Below, piece by piece: positions 10,449 through 25,567 of a DNA stretch of 64,000 bases. Location of the stretch: NCBI RefSeq assembly GCF_050436995.1, contig NC_134776.1, positions 18,021,001-18,085,000 of the forward strand, read 5' to 3'. The stretch's first letter is position 1, and the number at the start of each line of letters is the position of its first letter. Position numbers and translations under genes: made by a program. The notes under the pieces were generated by a model. It was not told the DNA's origin. It ran no database searches and saw nothing but the letters and a program-made list of their open reading frames with translations. This DNA comes from Anticarsia gemmatalis (Eukaryota; Arthropoda; Insecta; Lepidoptera; Erebidae).

Positions 10449-13400
10449 CATTCAGTGTTAGTGATTATAAGATTTCTAGAATCACTAGAATTTTTCGGAT
10501 TTAGTTGAGCTTTCTAGTCAGTTGAGCTTTAAATTTTAATTTATTTAAATACAGGGATGGCGTTGACGATATAATCGTCAGTAATGGAATGGAACAATAA
10601 TATTTATTCTCATAAAGATATTTATAGATATTAGTCAAACTAACACATATTTATTCGAGCACAAGAAATAAACAAAAATATGTATTTGTAGAAGTAGTGT
10701 AGGTGTTAAATAGTTACGAATATATATCACAATACGGTTTAAAAGTTATTAATTGATATATTTTATGAAATTCCAGATTTATTTGCTATGATTGCGCAAT
10801 GAACTGGTAATAAACTATTGTTAATTAGTCATGTGTCTGTTCTACACGATATATAACCTTCTTTTGTGCATCTCTGTGAAAGTATTGTAGTTGATGTTAT
10901 TTAGATTTTTGTAAAAAAACAACAAAATTGGCAAACGTACGATACCCTCTAACCTTACCCACCAACTGATAGATCTAGGACGATATAACGATGGAAAATA
11001 GTTTTAGGAAATGCTGATCAATGAATAAATTGCAATCTAAATGTACGAAATACACCTTATTTAAAACGTGCATGTACCATGGATGCATGTGACCTATTTA
11101 GGCTCAGTAAAAGACTTTTATTAAGAACATTCGTAACTTGATAACCTTTACTTGAAGCAAAGTGAACTGAATTCATAATCTGCAATCTGTGGTATCATGA
11201 TATCGGAAAAAAATATCTGGCGATTGAGAGAGTAGCTCTTCTCAATAGACCTAACTTACGGGCGGTAAATTCACCTACTGTAATTAAAAATAAGTGAAAG
11301 TTAAGCGTCTGATTAGACCTGAATGAATAAATTATTTGATTTGGAATCTGATTTAGAATCACTATTTCTCAATCTGGTTTTTATACTAAAGCAAATCAAT
11401 TTCTTAATAAGTAACACATATTACAATAAATCTTCCTGAATAACATTTCAATCGTTACATCGTCCTAGAACGTCACGAGAAATGATCGACGCACACTCAA
11501 ATACCCTAATTAAAGTAGCGGGGGTTCGCAGCCGGGCCACGCGCGTATCCACTTGTGATCAGCTAACCTTACCAACAGGTAGCTTGCCGTAGTTTACGTG
11601 ATACGGGTTGGTGAATACACGTGGACGATAGGTTAAAACATATGGAGATTGCATTTTAATATATCTTTTTAAATGAGATGTAGTAGGAATGTTTTGCAAG
11701 TGACCTGTTTGTGGGGTGTCTCTTTGTTTTAATTTTGTCGCTGACATTTTGTTTTTAACTGTTTTACTTTGATTTAAAGTTAGGCTATTAATTTGGATGA
11801 ATAGTATAGTAATGTACCAACTGTTTCGTTTTTAAAATAACTTGCGATGGATTGACTCTCGTAAAGTTTATTTCGTTAGGCCTTCTGAAATACCATTGAA
11901 ATTTCGGGCTTAAAGAAGTGATTACGACTGTTCCCCCTTCACATTCTTGGTAAAACGAGTTACTAAAGATTTTTCTGGAATTATAGAAGCAGCTTAGAGA
12001 AAGACAAATATTCTACATTCGTAAGTCACCGTCTTCTATAAACATGAGGGGGACATCTGAACCTCAACATCAAGCTTTAAGGACTGCTTCAATGTGCCTT
12101 TAAGTTATTCCTACTACGAACTTTTACAATCGTTTCTATTAAATAAAAAGATTGTAGACAAGAAACGATACGAAACCTTTATGATCCCCGTGCATTTTGT
12201 AAGGGAACAATATGAACATAATTTATAAGACAAGTATAACAAGATAGACCTTACTTATTAAACACGTTTTAAGTTATGGTGCATTTACACCGCAGTTACT
12301 GTTTGCGGAGCAAAATTTCCAAAAATAATGTACTGAAAGACATAACCCATTGCGGTCCCACTGCTACTTCTGACTTAACCCAGTTAGGGAAAGAGTTTAG
12401 ACCTCGAGTCAAGTTGAACCCATTACCCAAATGGAGATTAAGGAGTTTTAATGACAATTTAAAGTCATTCTTAAGCATGTGAGATTGCCTTACAATAATT
12501 TCAATCATCGGTTAACAGATGATATTTGTTTACAATACACACGTGACTTCAAAACATTAGTGGGTGTTGCACTTCATTCGAAACTCCGCATGGCGCGCTC
12601 TGATTGGCTGAATAAACTTTGAACAAATATCAACAAGTGGTTGCAAAGTTCCCCAAGGTCACGTAATATTATCTCGTTCCTATTTCGCTTCGTAAAAAGT
12701 ATCTGTTGTGTGGGTACACCAGTATTTTGTCGAGAATGTGAAGGGGGGCTTATTTTTTTTTATTTTGGTCTTAATTTTCGTTAGACCTATAGTTTTATTA
12801 TAATTACGTAATTTTTCGGTGTCCAATTCTTTCTATAAATCGTATGGGTATGTTTGAGTGTACGTTTGTATTATTTTACGTGTCGTAAATATAATAAAAT
12901 AGAAATAATGCTGTGCGGCCGTTCTACGGCATCAAAGGATAGATCTTTGAATAAAAACAATTGGTATATTGGCAAAAGAAACTAAAATTAACATAGAAAT
13001 AGTCTCAAAAGAGGGTAAGGCGTCAAAATTCTAAAAAAAGTAGCTTAATTTAGGAGCATGTGGATACATGAGTTAGGTTAAGTTTAATATCCGTAAATGA
13101 TTTAATAACTGCGATTTTTTATTTTATTAAACCTTTTATTGCAATAAATGAGAACAGAATTCTCAGTTGAATGGATCAGGACAGTCACTATAAATTGCTT
13201 ACTGAACCAAGCATCCGTTTATTGGAAGACCTTGCACACAAACCTCTGGGCTCAATTCTCTCATAATTGTTCGAGATTTATTAATAAATGAAGCCCCATG
13301 ATATTAACAAAATATGGTACTATGGAGATATTAACTGAAGTAAATGATAATCAGTTTGTTGCCATACTAAATGACGAAACATGAAATATAGTAATGATGG

Positions 13401-13837
13401 CAATGGGCACAGTTTAAAAATTATGAATTTCAAAAGAAATAATTACCAAACTTGAATGTTTTTTTAATAAATAAGCACAATTTGAAGGGGTTTCAAAATT
13501 AATACTTTAAAAAATGATCATTTTGCGATTCGATGATAATATTTTTTCAAAAACTGTTATTAAACATTTACGGAGTATACTTTAAGTAAATGTTTTGCAC
13601 TTAGCCGTGTTAGATGAAGATCATGTGCACCTTCATCGTTCATACAAATCATCAACATTATCATATAAATGTTAAATGTACATGTTATCATGGCACGTTC
13701 ATACGCAATGATATTTCTTTTGACTGTCTTAACTCTACTTATCTATAGAAGGGTTTAATAACGAATTTTAAATGAACAAAATGAATGAAATGTTAAATTT
13801 ACGGTACATTTTATAACAGTTTCGTAAGCTTGGTTTA

Positions 13838-13938
13838 CATTTAGCGTTAGTTCTATTCAATAGCGTTTATATTCATATAAAAAATGCTGTTGAATAGATA
13901 AACTACCGCTAAATGTATCTCAGAATCCGAGGGTTAGT
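13838..13938. mobile_element. Foldback hairpin element, copy 3
   Basis: A palindrome with arms around TTTAGCGTTAGTTCTATTCA and GAATAGATAAACTACCGCTA, the same hairpin as at 5450-5578 and 7268-7384, ending in GAATCCGAGGGTTAGT. Here it stands without the longer repeat body on either side. One arm has lost a few bases relative to copy 1. Confidence 0.7.
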
Positions 13939-15187
13939 TAATCTTTGTGTCGTCATTTCGATAATGGATAGTTATTTATACGGGAATTAACGTAATTTTG
14001 CTTATATGTGTTTCGGCGCAAGTTACATTGGCCGTGGTCGTGGAAGCTTGATGTAGCGATGATTCCCGTATTATATTTGGTCAGCAACGCGAATGTTTAA
14101 AAGCTGTAAAGAAGTTTAAAACTTTTGGCAAAACACAGATTAACTAATAAGAACTTATGATAGTAAAGTAAAATTACCCACTGCAAAAAATTGAGTGGGG
14201 TATCAAAATACAAAAATTTACTTCAAAGATGGTTTTCAGATAGAAATAAAGAATATTTAATGGCAAAGGGTTTTTCGAAATGTAACTAGAGGGACCATAA
14301 GGGATAGAACCATCGTATGTGATACTAGTCATGAGTGAAAAACATGACTTAAAAAGTAACTTAGTTAGGCAAAAGAAGGAAATGAAAGGGAGCAGCTATA
14401 ATAATTAGGAAACTTGCGAAGATATATATTTTGTATAATATAAACTAACTTCTTAACTATTTTCTGGTTTTGATCCTTATACTCTATAACTGTTAATCGC
14501 TTTTATCATGAACATCATATGTCATCAAAGGCCTCTTTCGCCAAATGTTCGTAAACCGTATATTTCTTTTAAGAAATGGTGAAATCGGCCTTCTTTATTT
14601 ATTGTTTTTGACAAATACATGGTCTATATGCTTTGAATATATTCTTTGAAAATAGTAATTTTAGTACTAGTACTAATAAAGATGTATTTACATCATATTA
14701 GATTAGATGGAGATATATAAATATATTAACCTCATTACTGTGGGGCTTGGCGAAAGTTTCAACCCAGAATGAGTGGTTAAACCACCACGTCCACGCTGGC
14801 CAATTGCGGTCCGTGGACTGTATATGAAGTTTTAAAATTCTATCGTTGTTAGAAAGTAAGTACTTATTTGTAGTAGATATTGTAGGCCGCTGAAATATAT
14901 AATCGATGTGCTTTATAGTGATTATAACACTTAACAGAGCGCGATCCGCTCTTGTATTAAAAAAATGTTAAAAAGAAATATTTAAAGTATATGGTATACC
15001 TTGAAAGCACTATTGTGGCAAAGCGGCCTGGATGATGAGGTCCAAACAATGTGGTTTATTGGGAACTGTTGAGTCTGATGTAGGGTCGATAGAAGCTGAG
15101 TGAGCTATAGACTGTGGCATTTGTTTATTTATGTTCTGTTTTATGACTATTTGAACATGTTTGTATGATGTATTTGTTTTGATGCAG

Positions 15188-15380
15188 CGCCGGCGAAGCG
15201 ACAGAAACATTGCGCAGACGTCGGAACCGCGAGCTGGCGGAGCGAGTGCACGGCATGAAGAAGCGCGCCCGGGAGGCCGAGCGGTGGCACGCGCTCAAGA
15301 GGTCGCTCTACAAACCACTCACTATCACGTTCGGGTTCATCCTCGCCGGCATCATCATTTACTCATACGTTAAGCATTAG
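15188..15380 (+). CDS. Ptp61F: Phosphatase terminal exon, membrane-anchored isoform
   Basis: After a TTTTGATGCAG acceptor, the frame that completes AG|C gives 63 further codons and a TAG stop at 15378-15380. The peptide is strongly basic and helical (TLRRRRNRELAERVHGMKKR and onward to KRSLYK), then a hydrophobic stretch ITFGFILAGIIIYSY and a three-residue luminal end VKH. This is a tail-anchor layout, as in PTP1B and the long TC-PTP form, which sit on the endoplasmic reticulum with the enzyme facing the cytosol. The basic cluster before the anchor fits a cytosolic flank. It is the last exon; possible AATAAA signals appear only far downstream (for example 17614-17626), so the 3' UTR may be long. 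Confidence 0.85.
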
Positions 15381-18300
15381 ATATAACACTGGCGCGTTTC
15401 GTAGATTTATTGCACCTGTCAATTTTATGTTGGTGACGGAAGGCGTTTCACCAGTGAACTCACTCCACGAACACCTTCGCGACACTCAGCCTTATTAGTT
15501 ATTATGTACGCAACAAATCTGCGAAATCACCATCTTGTTAAAACTATATTTTTATTATAAAATCAATTTAATATGGAAGCCTGCGATCCTCGGGTTCAAT
15601 TATCATAAGTATTTCTTTCATTTTGTTAAAATGGACGTATTTGGATCCTGGTAAGACTGCATTTCTTTATAATTAATTGTATAGTCGATGATGTTCGACT
15701 ATACATTGATTAAATAGTTCGCAATATATCACATGCATGTATTTTAAGTTATTTATCTGCTTTGACTCGGCCAGTGTTATTGGCTTTTAACATTATTATT
15801 TTATTAATTATACGTTCGATTTATTAGTTAGTGACAATGAATAAGACCGCCTGCTCGAGGCATCTAAAGTCATCTTTTAACTATGGTATCTGAGTTCAGT
15901 GTGATTAACTTATACAGGTACCCGAAATGACGCATTTACTAAATGAATCTAGTGTGAGTTGACTTGCGCGGATACTGACTAATGTCTCATATACTCTTCT
16001 TAAGTCAACATTGATACGAATTGTACCTTTATATGCATTTTAACAGTAGATGGAATTCCATGAATTATTATTATTATTTTAAGAACGCAACATGAAATAC
16101 TTCACAATTATATATTATATTTTTATATCGGATCGTGTGTCCCACGTTTATAATTATTTGAATTTTTTATTGATTATTATTATATTATCATATTTACGAG
16201 TAAAATTAATGAGCTTATTCTCGATTTAGGTATTAAAGTAACGGTTAAGATCGTGAGATAGAGTATTCGTATTTTTAATTGAATTGTAAATTATGAGAAA
16301 TCACAGCAACATCGGGGAGTGGGTAGTGAACGCTCAGCTTTACTTATGTGTTAAATTAAATGTCTTATGCATTTTATTAACAATATAAATCACTTTTTAA
16401 ATAATGAATGAATTATTATTGAAATCGAATTGTACATCGACAAGATTTGATATGAGTTGTATAGTATACTGCTATATGTATCGTAATTGAATCGTACAGT
16501 ATCACTCGTATACTGGAACATTATAAACAGATCAGAATTCGTTAGTTTTGAGCTACTAAACCTACGGTATTGTGGTTTGAACGCTAGAGTATGACGGGTT
16601 TGCAAACGCGACGGCTATACTAACAATGGGTGCTAAAATTGCAAAGTCAGACTGTGAGAGCACGTCCGAGGATATAAACTAGTTGTAGAGGGTCCGAAGG
16701 TTAAATTTTGAAATTGGGTTTGTTAATTTCAGGTTTAAAACGGAGGACCATAAGAAAGAACCGTGCGAAGACTGAGCAGTTAAAAGAAAAGTATAAAGTT
16801 CACATATCTGGGGGTGTTGCATGAGTAGGAAACGATCGCTTTATACATACAACACGTTATTACTCATTACATAGATTCCGTTTAACCGTCCGCCATACGA
16901 AAACAAATGTAAGATTTAATTTCATCACACGAAAATTATGAAACTATCACAATAATCGAACACATATTTTATTTATTAGGTATTTATTTTATCGGATTAA
17001 AAAGCTTTTTTACTTTTTCGTCAACCGCTTGAGTATTTTCCCAGCATTATTTTATGAAACATTATTTGTATGTCGTCTTCGTTGGGCAGCTTAAAGCAAT
17101 GTTGAATACTCGAAGACGTTACATAAGTTAATATCACAATGTTATTGAATGACGCAGCTGTACATCACGGGCGGGGTCGGGTGCACTGCTAGCGTAAAGT
17201 GGGTGGGACGCTACTGCACTTTATTCAGTAGTGTACTAGACCTGCCACTTTAAGACCAGTATTACGACTAAACAAACGCATATATAAAGTTACTTGATTG
17301 TACGATCATTTAACATTTTATAATTATTAATTATATATTTACAAACTTGAGAGTTGATATTCTAATCTAGTCTTATTCACAAAATGTTCCTACTATTAAC
17401 TATGGAAAACCTTCGAAGGCTGGATATGCGTATTAACTCTGTAAGTGACAAATACTGAAATGATACAATTGGCATCACATTATGGTCGTACACTGGTCAC
17501 TAGCTGTCGTCATAAGCACTCTATAACTCTATTTATGTTATTCCATGTTAGTATCTAATTTCGAATATTCAAACTGTACATACATCTACACTAGTTTAAG
17601 TTTACGAATATTTAATAAAAAATAAAACATTTTAGTTATAAATATATATATAGTTAATATTTGTACCTTTTTTGGGGAGATTATAATTACCCGTTTTATA
17701 TAAGTTACCCCATTTTCTTATGTATTGTCAGTTTATATTGTAATTATTGTTGACAATTAGTTCTCCCGTTGACGTAGACTTGTTCTTTACACTATATAGT
17801 CTCGCCACAGACTATAATTGTGTTGTATCAATGTAAAAACACTTGTATGTATTTTTTTGTTATACAGTATTATATTTGGATAAATGAATAACTAAATTAC
17901 CAGTAATTAGTATGTGGATATTGTAAATTGGTATGTATTGTAAAAAACTGTCTATAAAAATGCATGTAAAAAATGTTTGACGAAATTCTAAGTTACGTTC
18001 TTTTGATTCGGGGTTCATGTCGGATATTTTGACATGAGCCTCTAAATGGATTATTCATAGCAAAATGTAAAAAATCACGGTATTATATTGACTTTTGAAA
18101 TGATATTTGCCGACGAAATATATAAAACACATCACTGAATCATAATATAAGTTTACTTGGTATACAAACATGAGTCGTGTTTCGTACAAAATGTTTAATG
18201 TTGATTGGAAACGGACTTTACATTTAGTAATTAAGTTTATAATTAAACTTATTATACTAAGTAACGGACGTTTTACGAGAGGAAGAGGATTTCGTGGCGT

Positions 18301-21300
18301 TGCGATATGCGGTTTGATTTTGGATGGGTTTGGTCGCTTTGTCGTTTGTGTGGCACAGGTTCTCTTTGCCGCTAGGTTAGTCGGTCGTTTAGCTCCAAAG
18401 TCCAAGTCTCGGATAGGTTGGTCTGGAGGTTTTGAAAGTCATAAGGCTATTCGACTCGTTTGATGGTATATGCGGTTAATTTTACAATTTCGGTTAATTT
18501 ATAAGTCACGCTACATCACGGTATCACGGTACCTGCAAGTAAATTGCACATCACGTAAAGGATCCTTTAGAATTAAGTTTTATTTTAGAAATTAGTTTAA
18601 ATTTAAGATTTGCGGAAAACGTACGTACGTTTTAACATGCGGAAGACGGAAATTAACGCTTTGAACGACAAAGATAGCAATATTTTTAACACGGATATGA
18701 CTCTGACCTCTCTATCACATGAAATCTACGTCTCTTTTCAACACATTACACATTTTTGTATAGAAATATGAACGTTATTTGTGTACCACTTGATTTTTAT
18801 CTCTAACAATACGCCACGACTTAGCATTTACTTATCTATAGTATTTCTACCTACATTTTTGTAAGTATATAGTTATTCTATCGTCTCCTTGGTCTTGACG
18901 ACAGTGTCTATAGGTATACATAATTATGTAATGTAATGTAGCACTAATATTATGAATTAAACACAGTACCTAAAATCTGTACTGTTTGTAATCAAACAAG
19001 ATAATAAAAAATGTTTAAATTTATTTTTTGTTTTATTGTACCTTTTTGAGCTGACAACACTAGCTCAAAATAAAATACTAATAATTTTACTTAAGAACGG
19101 CAACACTGTTTATTTAGTGTTACCATTATAATAAATTGTAATAAAGTCTAGCAATACTTTATTGTTTGTCATCTAAGTCTACGAAGTCCTTGAATGCTGT
19201 GCTGTCTGACGATACGACCCTGGATAATACGCCGAGCACCATAACATTGTAAGGAAGTGTAAGTAACAGACTCGATATAAGTATATCCTTTTGTAAGTAA
19301 GTATATTAATGAAGGACAGTAACACTTAACAAGAAAGCTTGTTGAAACAACAACCTCGAGAATCGATCTCTGAGGTTAAACTATGCTTGCCGACGTTATT
19401 CTGTGGATGAGTGACCGTATTACACGTACGAGTTCCTCCGTGTTTCGGAAGGTACCTTATATACTGCGTCCCGGCTATCATTTTCAAAGATTTTAGGCAG
19501 TCGTAATCTGTAGCTAGAAGCCACCAGTCTTACCGGGGAGAATCATGCTATAAACCAGCTAACTGGGTTGTAGAAGTCTGTTAGGCAGTCGCTACATGAA
19601 AAATATTGGTATTCAGCTGCATCCGGTGAGACTGGAAGCCGACTCCAACATAGTTGAAAGAAAGGCTAGTCTGATGAATTACACCTAAGAATTCTTCTTC
19701 TATACAAAGAGCGAAATATTATGGAGTATGTTCGTATGTACGGGCTAATCTCCGTTATTACTGAACATATCTTAGAAGTCTTTAACCATTGCATAGGTAC
19801 CTAGGTTGCGTAACGTAACCAACGTTATGCCAGTTAGACTTTTTTTAACCCACTGCTGGGCAAGAGTCTCCTCCGAAACGAGGGAAAGTTAAGGCCTTGA
19901 ATACATAGACTTTTAATAATTTATTAAGTATAAACCCGTATGCAAAAGCCTGATTAGATATAAAATTTTACCGCTACCATCAACGGCAGCGAAAACAGCA
20001 TGGTTGCGCATCCTATCTTCTATTCAAACAGCACAGTTTTTCTAGACGATACAACAAACGCTGTAATGACTGAATGAGCGCTTTGTCAAAAATGTTTAAC
20101 TACCGTCACCGGTAATCGATAACGCTCAGGTCTGTACAGGTCTGAAAGAAAAAAATGCTATAGTTTTATCCGGATTAGGCCTGTGTAGGCTGCTATGACT
20201 TGAATAAAAGTGTTCGAACATTTCATATCTAGCACTACGAGGTTGAGTTCTGGTTGAGTGCTGCTTAGGGACTTTGAAATTCCTGCAAAACGAATCTCAG
20301 CTAAGTTATATATTAAGTATTATTTCTTTACGATATTATCTTTCAGGCTATTATTGCTTTTCTACAGCAAACAGGGTACTACGGTTACGAATTTAAATAC
20401 TTTAATACGGATAACGTCAAAATTTTAAAATCATTGTCACATCTTCATAAATTAGAATATTAAAATGATCACCGCATATTAACTTCAAACTAATTAAACA
20501 ATCACTGCGTATTGTTTGTTGACTAATCACTTAATTGATATTTTATGCCAAAACTACGAATGAAAATACAACCTTGTACCTATACATATTTATCTAGCGC
20601 TACATAATCAGCTATAAATCAATTTAAACCCGGCGTTGTATAGCTTAATCTTTGACATAAAAATAAATTGTAATTTAAATTATGTCAGGATAAAACACCC
20701 AATCAAGGTTATACTGCTTTTTCCTCATCAACATTTAAGTGTGTCAAGGGTTTAAAAGCAAAATAAAACAAAATATTCCATGTAGAGTTATTTTATTTAA
20801 ACTGTTATAGATAGTTCCAGCGTATTCTGGGGTACATACATATTGTAGACATTTAAACATTACTACATAATCTGGTTATTGCATTGGCTTGACACATATA
20901 TTCGGTTCGGCATTAATCGGCCTAGCCGGGCGGCGTAACCGAATATGAGTAGATGAATGTTTAGGAAAAATGCCATTTGACATCGCCGCGCCTGAATGTA
21001 TAAACCAAATCGTGTGAAAGAACTACCCGATCGGCACAAGCCAAACAAGTGTAGTAATTGCTTCAAGACGGTTTTGTTGTTGGATAAATACTGCCAAACC
21101 GAACATACCGACCCGAATAAGTGTGTAGTAAGCTTTTACAAACAGGGCTTTTTATATTAGAAGGTTTTACTAAAACACTGATTAACTTTCAACAATTATT
21201 TGTTTGAACAGACGACTGATTACTGAAACATTACTTTCGGAGAAGCACTGAAAACTATTACTATATTGAATATTTGTTACCTATTAATGAAATGAAAAAA

Positions 21301-24300
21301 AATTCGGCCGTTAGGGATTCCATTTTGAATGTTTGAATAGACCAATAAAACGTACTGGGTGCCTTGTTCTGTACACGTAGCTATCTATTACGGTTATATA
21401 ATCTATGTATTAAATGTATTAATACCTGAAGCGAAATTACATTAAAAGCACAGATATAATTGATAGGTTTTTGAGTTTTCACAAAGGTAAATGCTGAAAT
21501 AGTCTCACACAATTGCATTCGGTTGAGGATTTTATAAACGAAAGTTTTACTGCTGAATATTTGTACACCAATTATATCGGAAACACATTGACACTTACAA
21601 ATTGATATATTTTAATAAGATTCTATTAAATATCTACCTACGTTACACAAATGAAGAATATGAATCTGAACTACTGCGATTAGAACGGCCGTACATTTAT
21701 CAAAGCTAAACTTGCATTAACAATCTTCTCTAAAAGTCCACCCAGTACGCAAATGCCACAAAAGAATGCCAACAGCTATTTATTATACGAATAGCTGTAA
21801 CATCTCAACTACTGTCTATTGTTTTACATATTTTCGATACAATTTCCCACCGTCTAATATAAAAGGCCTTTTAAACAGTATTGAACGAATCATCTGAGAA
21901 AATACTACAAACTTGACGCAACGTCGCCACGAACAAAACGAAACTAAATCCAATATATTAGTATTCATATAAATTCAGACGATCCACAGTTTTAGTTATA
22001 TAAAATGTACAATTTCTGTGTAATCGTTTCTTTTCTACAATATAAATCATATCGTCCATGACGCATCGTAGCAAAATCACACATTTATATGGTCGAAGAC
22101 ACTGTCGATTCAAAAATGGACGTACCTACTATATATTTATTATTTATATACAATATATATTATTATCATAAGTTTGCTACATCGTTACCATACACAGTCA
22201 ACCTCAATTCGTTTCATGATATGTCAATGTACCGGCAAAACTTTACCTAGAAAAACTTACTTTTCTTCCCTCACTTATAAACATTTAGATCAAAACAATT
22301 ATTTTTAAAGTATTTTTATGTAAATGAGATGCATTGAGCACAACTATAACGTTCGTAATTATTGTTACATATAACATCACATCTATTTTATAGTCAAACT
22401 ATCGCATAATTTTATTTTCTACGTAACCAACGATGTTTAAAGCATCGTAGTACTTTGACCTACTGATTATAACAAGACCTACAAACTGTTGCACCGATTA
22501 TAAACATTTAGTTGAAGCTTCTTTTATTATTTCAAATATAATATTAAATATTTCTAACTGATGCCAATAACTTATTTAATTGATTTAACAAAGCATATAT
22601 ACCTACTATATTTTAACTTTAATCTGTCAAGAAAAACGAAAAAATACTCTATTACGTAAAATCGGGTTAAAATATTTTTTAAATTTTTATTCAACATTTA
22701 TATAACTACTGATTTAATATGCGCTTGTATTTGATAGAAGCATAATTTTTAAACGATTTTAATATAACTTTCTACGATCAATATTATTTTCACTGATATA
22801 TAGACAACAATATAACTTTTTACGGGAACATTGATTATTTAATATGATTTAAGTGGACGACTATTTACGTTACGTGAGACCAACAATTATAAATTTATTT
22901 GGATATATTGACGGCTATCATAGACACAGAATCCTACTTTTGTTCAAAAACATTTTCTTTTACAAATGATTATTTCATACAATATTATAAAATGTATTAT
23001 TTTTACATATTATACTTATTAGTTATTAACTATTTTGAGCTTGTTCCTTCGCTCTCATGTATCATACAAAATTTTGCTTCGACAGCTAAATATATAAAAA
23101 ATATTTGTTTGCTAAGTCTTTTCGTAATCTAATAACATACAAACATCAAAATATATAATGTGTTTTGACAATTATTTATATTACAGAGGTATGTGAATTT
23201 TTCGGAAGTCTTTTATAGTTACTCGATTATGAATTAGAAAATGTGTGTTGTAGGATATATACAGTGTATATTATATAATGTTAGCTAAAGATATATCGTT
23301 GCTACACGTGCCATCGTTATGTGCTTTTTATATCATTTAGAGGAGACACAAAAACTTCTCTCTTTGAATTAAGGACATAAAAACCTGCTATTTTTAATAG
23401 CCAAAGTCATCAAAATTTTAATTTTGACGAAATTGAATATCATTTTTTTAAGTTCTGAGTGAATCACATAAAAGTTTTACAGTGCGTATGATTTAACAAA
23501 TAGCGACTTTTACACGTGCTGCGATGATATACAATATATATTATTCTTAATATTGTTCAACTGTTAAAAAGTTTAGCCTGAATCTGTGCTTATACAATAA
23601 TAACTTTGCTTAAACACATAATATGGTGCATAAAACTAACATTAATTGACGTGTAAATATGTTTCGTGTACAAAATATGTATATTATATAAAGAAAGCTT
23701 TTTGACATCGTGGTAGTTATTTATATAAGTGTGGTCTAGCGTGCATCAACATTGTGAAAAATTTGCAAATATTATAAATGTAGTGAGACATGATTTTTTT
23801 ATTATTTAATACATAATTCTATAACCAGTTATACTGGATTTTATATAAAGAGTAGTACTCTGGTAAATGTAGAATAGTATATAATAACATTTTATATTTA
23901 TTGATCGTCTAATGTTTCATAATAAGTGTAGTCTATAAAAATATTCAAAGCAGAAGCAATTTATTTGTTATCAATTCCCTTCTACAATGTATTTTACCGC
24001 GAGTTTAAATATTTCTGTTCATAAGATATTAATACTACGACTGTACAATCGGAAGAACAAATTCGTAATAAGGTCAAAGTGTTTTTTAAGCATATTTTCA
24101 GCATATTTATAGTAGGTACATAATTACGTAGATACAAATCGTTTTATTCGGTGACGAGTACATTTTTTCAACATTTTTTTACATCGGTAGAGAATCGTAT
24201 ATATTTGTATATAAAAGTGTCGTTGGAAACATTGACATAGGTATAAGAGACGCGTGACAGGACCATAAAGTGCATAATGCATCAGATATATATATTATAT

Positions 24301-25567
24301 AATATTTGTATGTATAAATGTCCATCCTATAGCAAAATTTCTTTACCTCACTAATACTTTCATAAAATTTTCATCACTCAACAACAAACATCGTTTCTTA
24401 GGCCACGACATCGACAATTTATAATTTTTTGCACATCACCCTTCCAAAAAAAAACAATTTATTTTGCGCATACTCTTTCTTACTACCTTAAAGTATTATA
24501 ATTCTTAGAAAAAACATTTTAATGGCAATATTAAGACAGTTATATTAATATGTTGATAGATAAAATATAATTTCGTAACATCTATACACGAACTATATAT
24601 TATGATCACCAAATTTACTCGAACAATTATTATACTAACACTTTGATATAATCGTTACGTTATATCTTTACTTGTCTCACACTAAACGTTGCTTGTAGCA
24701 AATTGAATCGATATCAAACATGTTTATCGACAAAATGTAACTTTTCATACAAAATATTGATCATTTTGTTTGGCCAGTGATCAAGGCGCCCTAACCTAAC
24801 ATCGATGTATATATATTCAAAGATTGGTCAACGTCTACAGGTAAAAATGCATAAACATTAAAGCAACACATTCATAAACAATTTGGCTACAGATATTGAC
24901 AAATCTATGAATAATACCAACTTTAGTAAAAAGTATAGAAGCGTTTAAAACAATATGTCGATGGAACGGTCGGACCGTTACTTTTAAACATTAACTAAAT
25001 TACTATTTACAAAAACAGCGGAGTATGTCGAAAAAATGGCGATTGGGAGATCATTGAACTGTATTATATTTACTTGATACTACGAAGAGAGCTCTAAAGG
25101 TTCAATATAGTTATAGAAAATATATTCAGTTATCATTATAACATGAAACATCTACTAAACTTACTTGTCTATGAAAATCCGGATTATCTATGGAAAGTCT
25201 AACAGGTAGGTACAATGGAGAATATTGTTGTAGAATCAATAACACATTTAAAGAAGTTTGAGATACTTCACACACTACGAAAAATTACTAGGAATATATA
25301 TTGCTTTTGTATCCAAGAGTACCGTCATGCAGTTTATATTACACGTGCACAACGAGACTGGAGAAAGGCCGAAACGTCAAGACAAAGATATGCAACAAAC
25401 ATTACCAATGGTATCTACTGTCCAAAAGACTTAAAACGTTATTGCTAAAACTACCACGTAGGTTCAGATCCTAGAGCTTTGAAAAACTCTGGATACTAAA
25501 GGACTACAGGTTAAGTTTTTTAAACTGCAAAACCGCGATTTTTTTCGACAAACTCGCTCGTCTCCGT
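15381..25567. other. 3' UTR side of Ptp61F and intergenic spacer
   Basis: About 10 kb between the two convergent genes. It is AT-rich with many stops in all frames. AATAAA signals near 17614-17626 and 19002-19007 could end the long phosphatase transcript. Repeat fragments occur at 19383-19690 and 19846-19905. 20880-21110 is less AT-rich than its neighbours but shows no domain. The open frames at 16390-16605, 18055-18463, 20863-21066 and 22899-23132 have no recognisable product or splice context. The part next to 25568 should hold the 3' UTR of the minus-strand BTB gene. Confidence 0.6.
19383..19690 (-). repeat. Degraded interspersed repeat (CCTCCGTGTTTCGGA family)
   Basis: Shares blocks with 26697-26780, 27308-27560 and 47285-47475: a GATGAGTGACC-type segment, the block CGAGTTCCTCCGTGTTTCGG, a GTCCCGGCT block and the block ACTGGAAGCCGACTCCAACA. 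It is a decayed copy of a dispersed SINE/LINE-tail family. Orientation is assigned loosely. Confidence 0.6.

Larger units (their letters stand above)
10351..15187. other. 3' UTR of soluble form, then intron of membrane form
   Basis: AT-rich sequence between the two alternative ends of the phosphatase gene. It contains a third foldback hairpin (about 13838-13938) and, at about 14741-14822, a decayed fragment resembling the 3' body of the SINE at 45077-45415. No other exon is apparent; open frames at 11559-11747 and 12276-12508 have no coding signature. Confidence 0.6.

Noticed and set aside
18055..18463. Overlapping open frames of 97 and 116 codons on both strands
   Set aside because: No domain, no splice context and no codon bias; the two frames overlap antisense, and the region is likely 3' UTR or spacer.
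20863..21110. Locally less AT-rich segment with a minus-strand open frame
   Set aside because: No domain or splice signals; composition alone does not support a gene.
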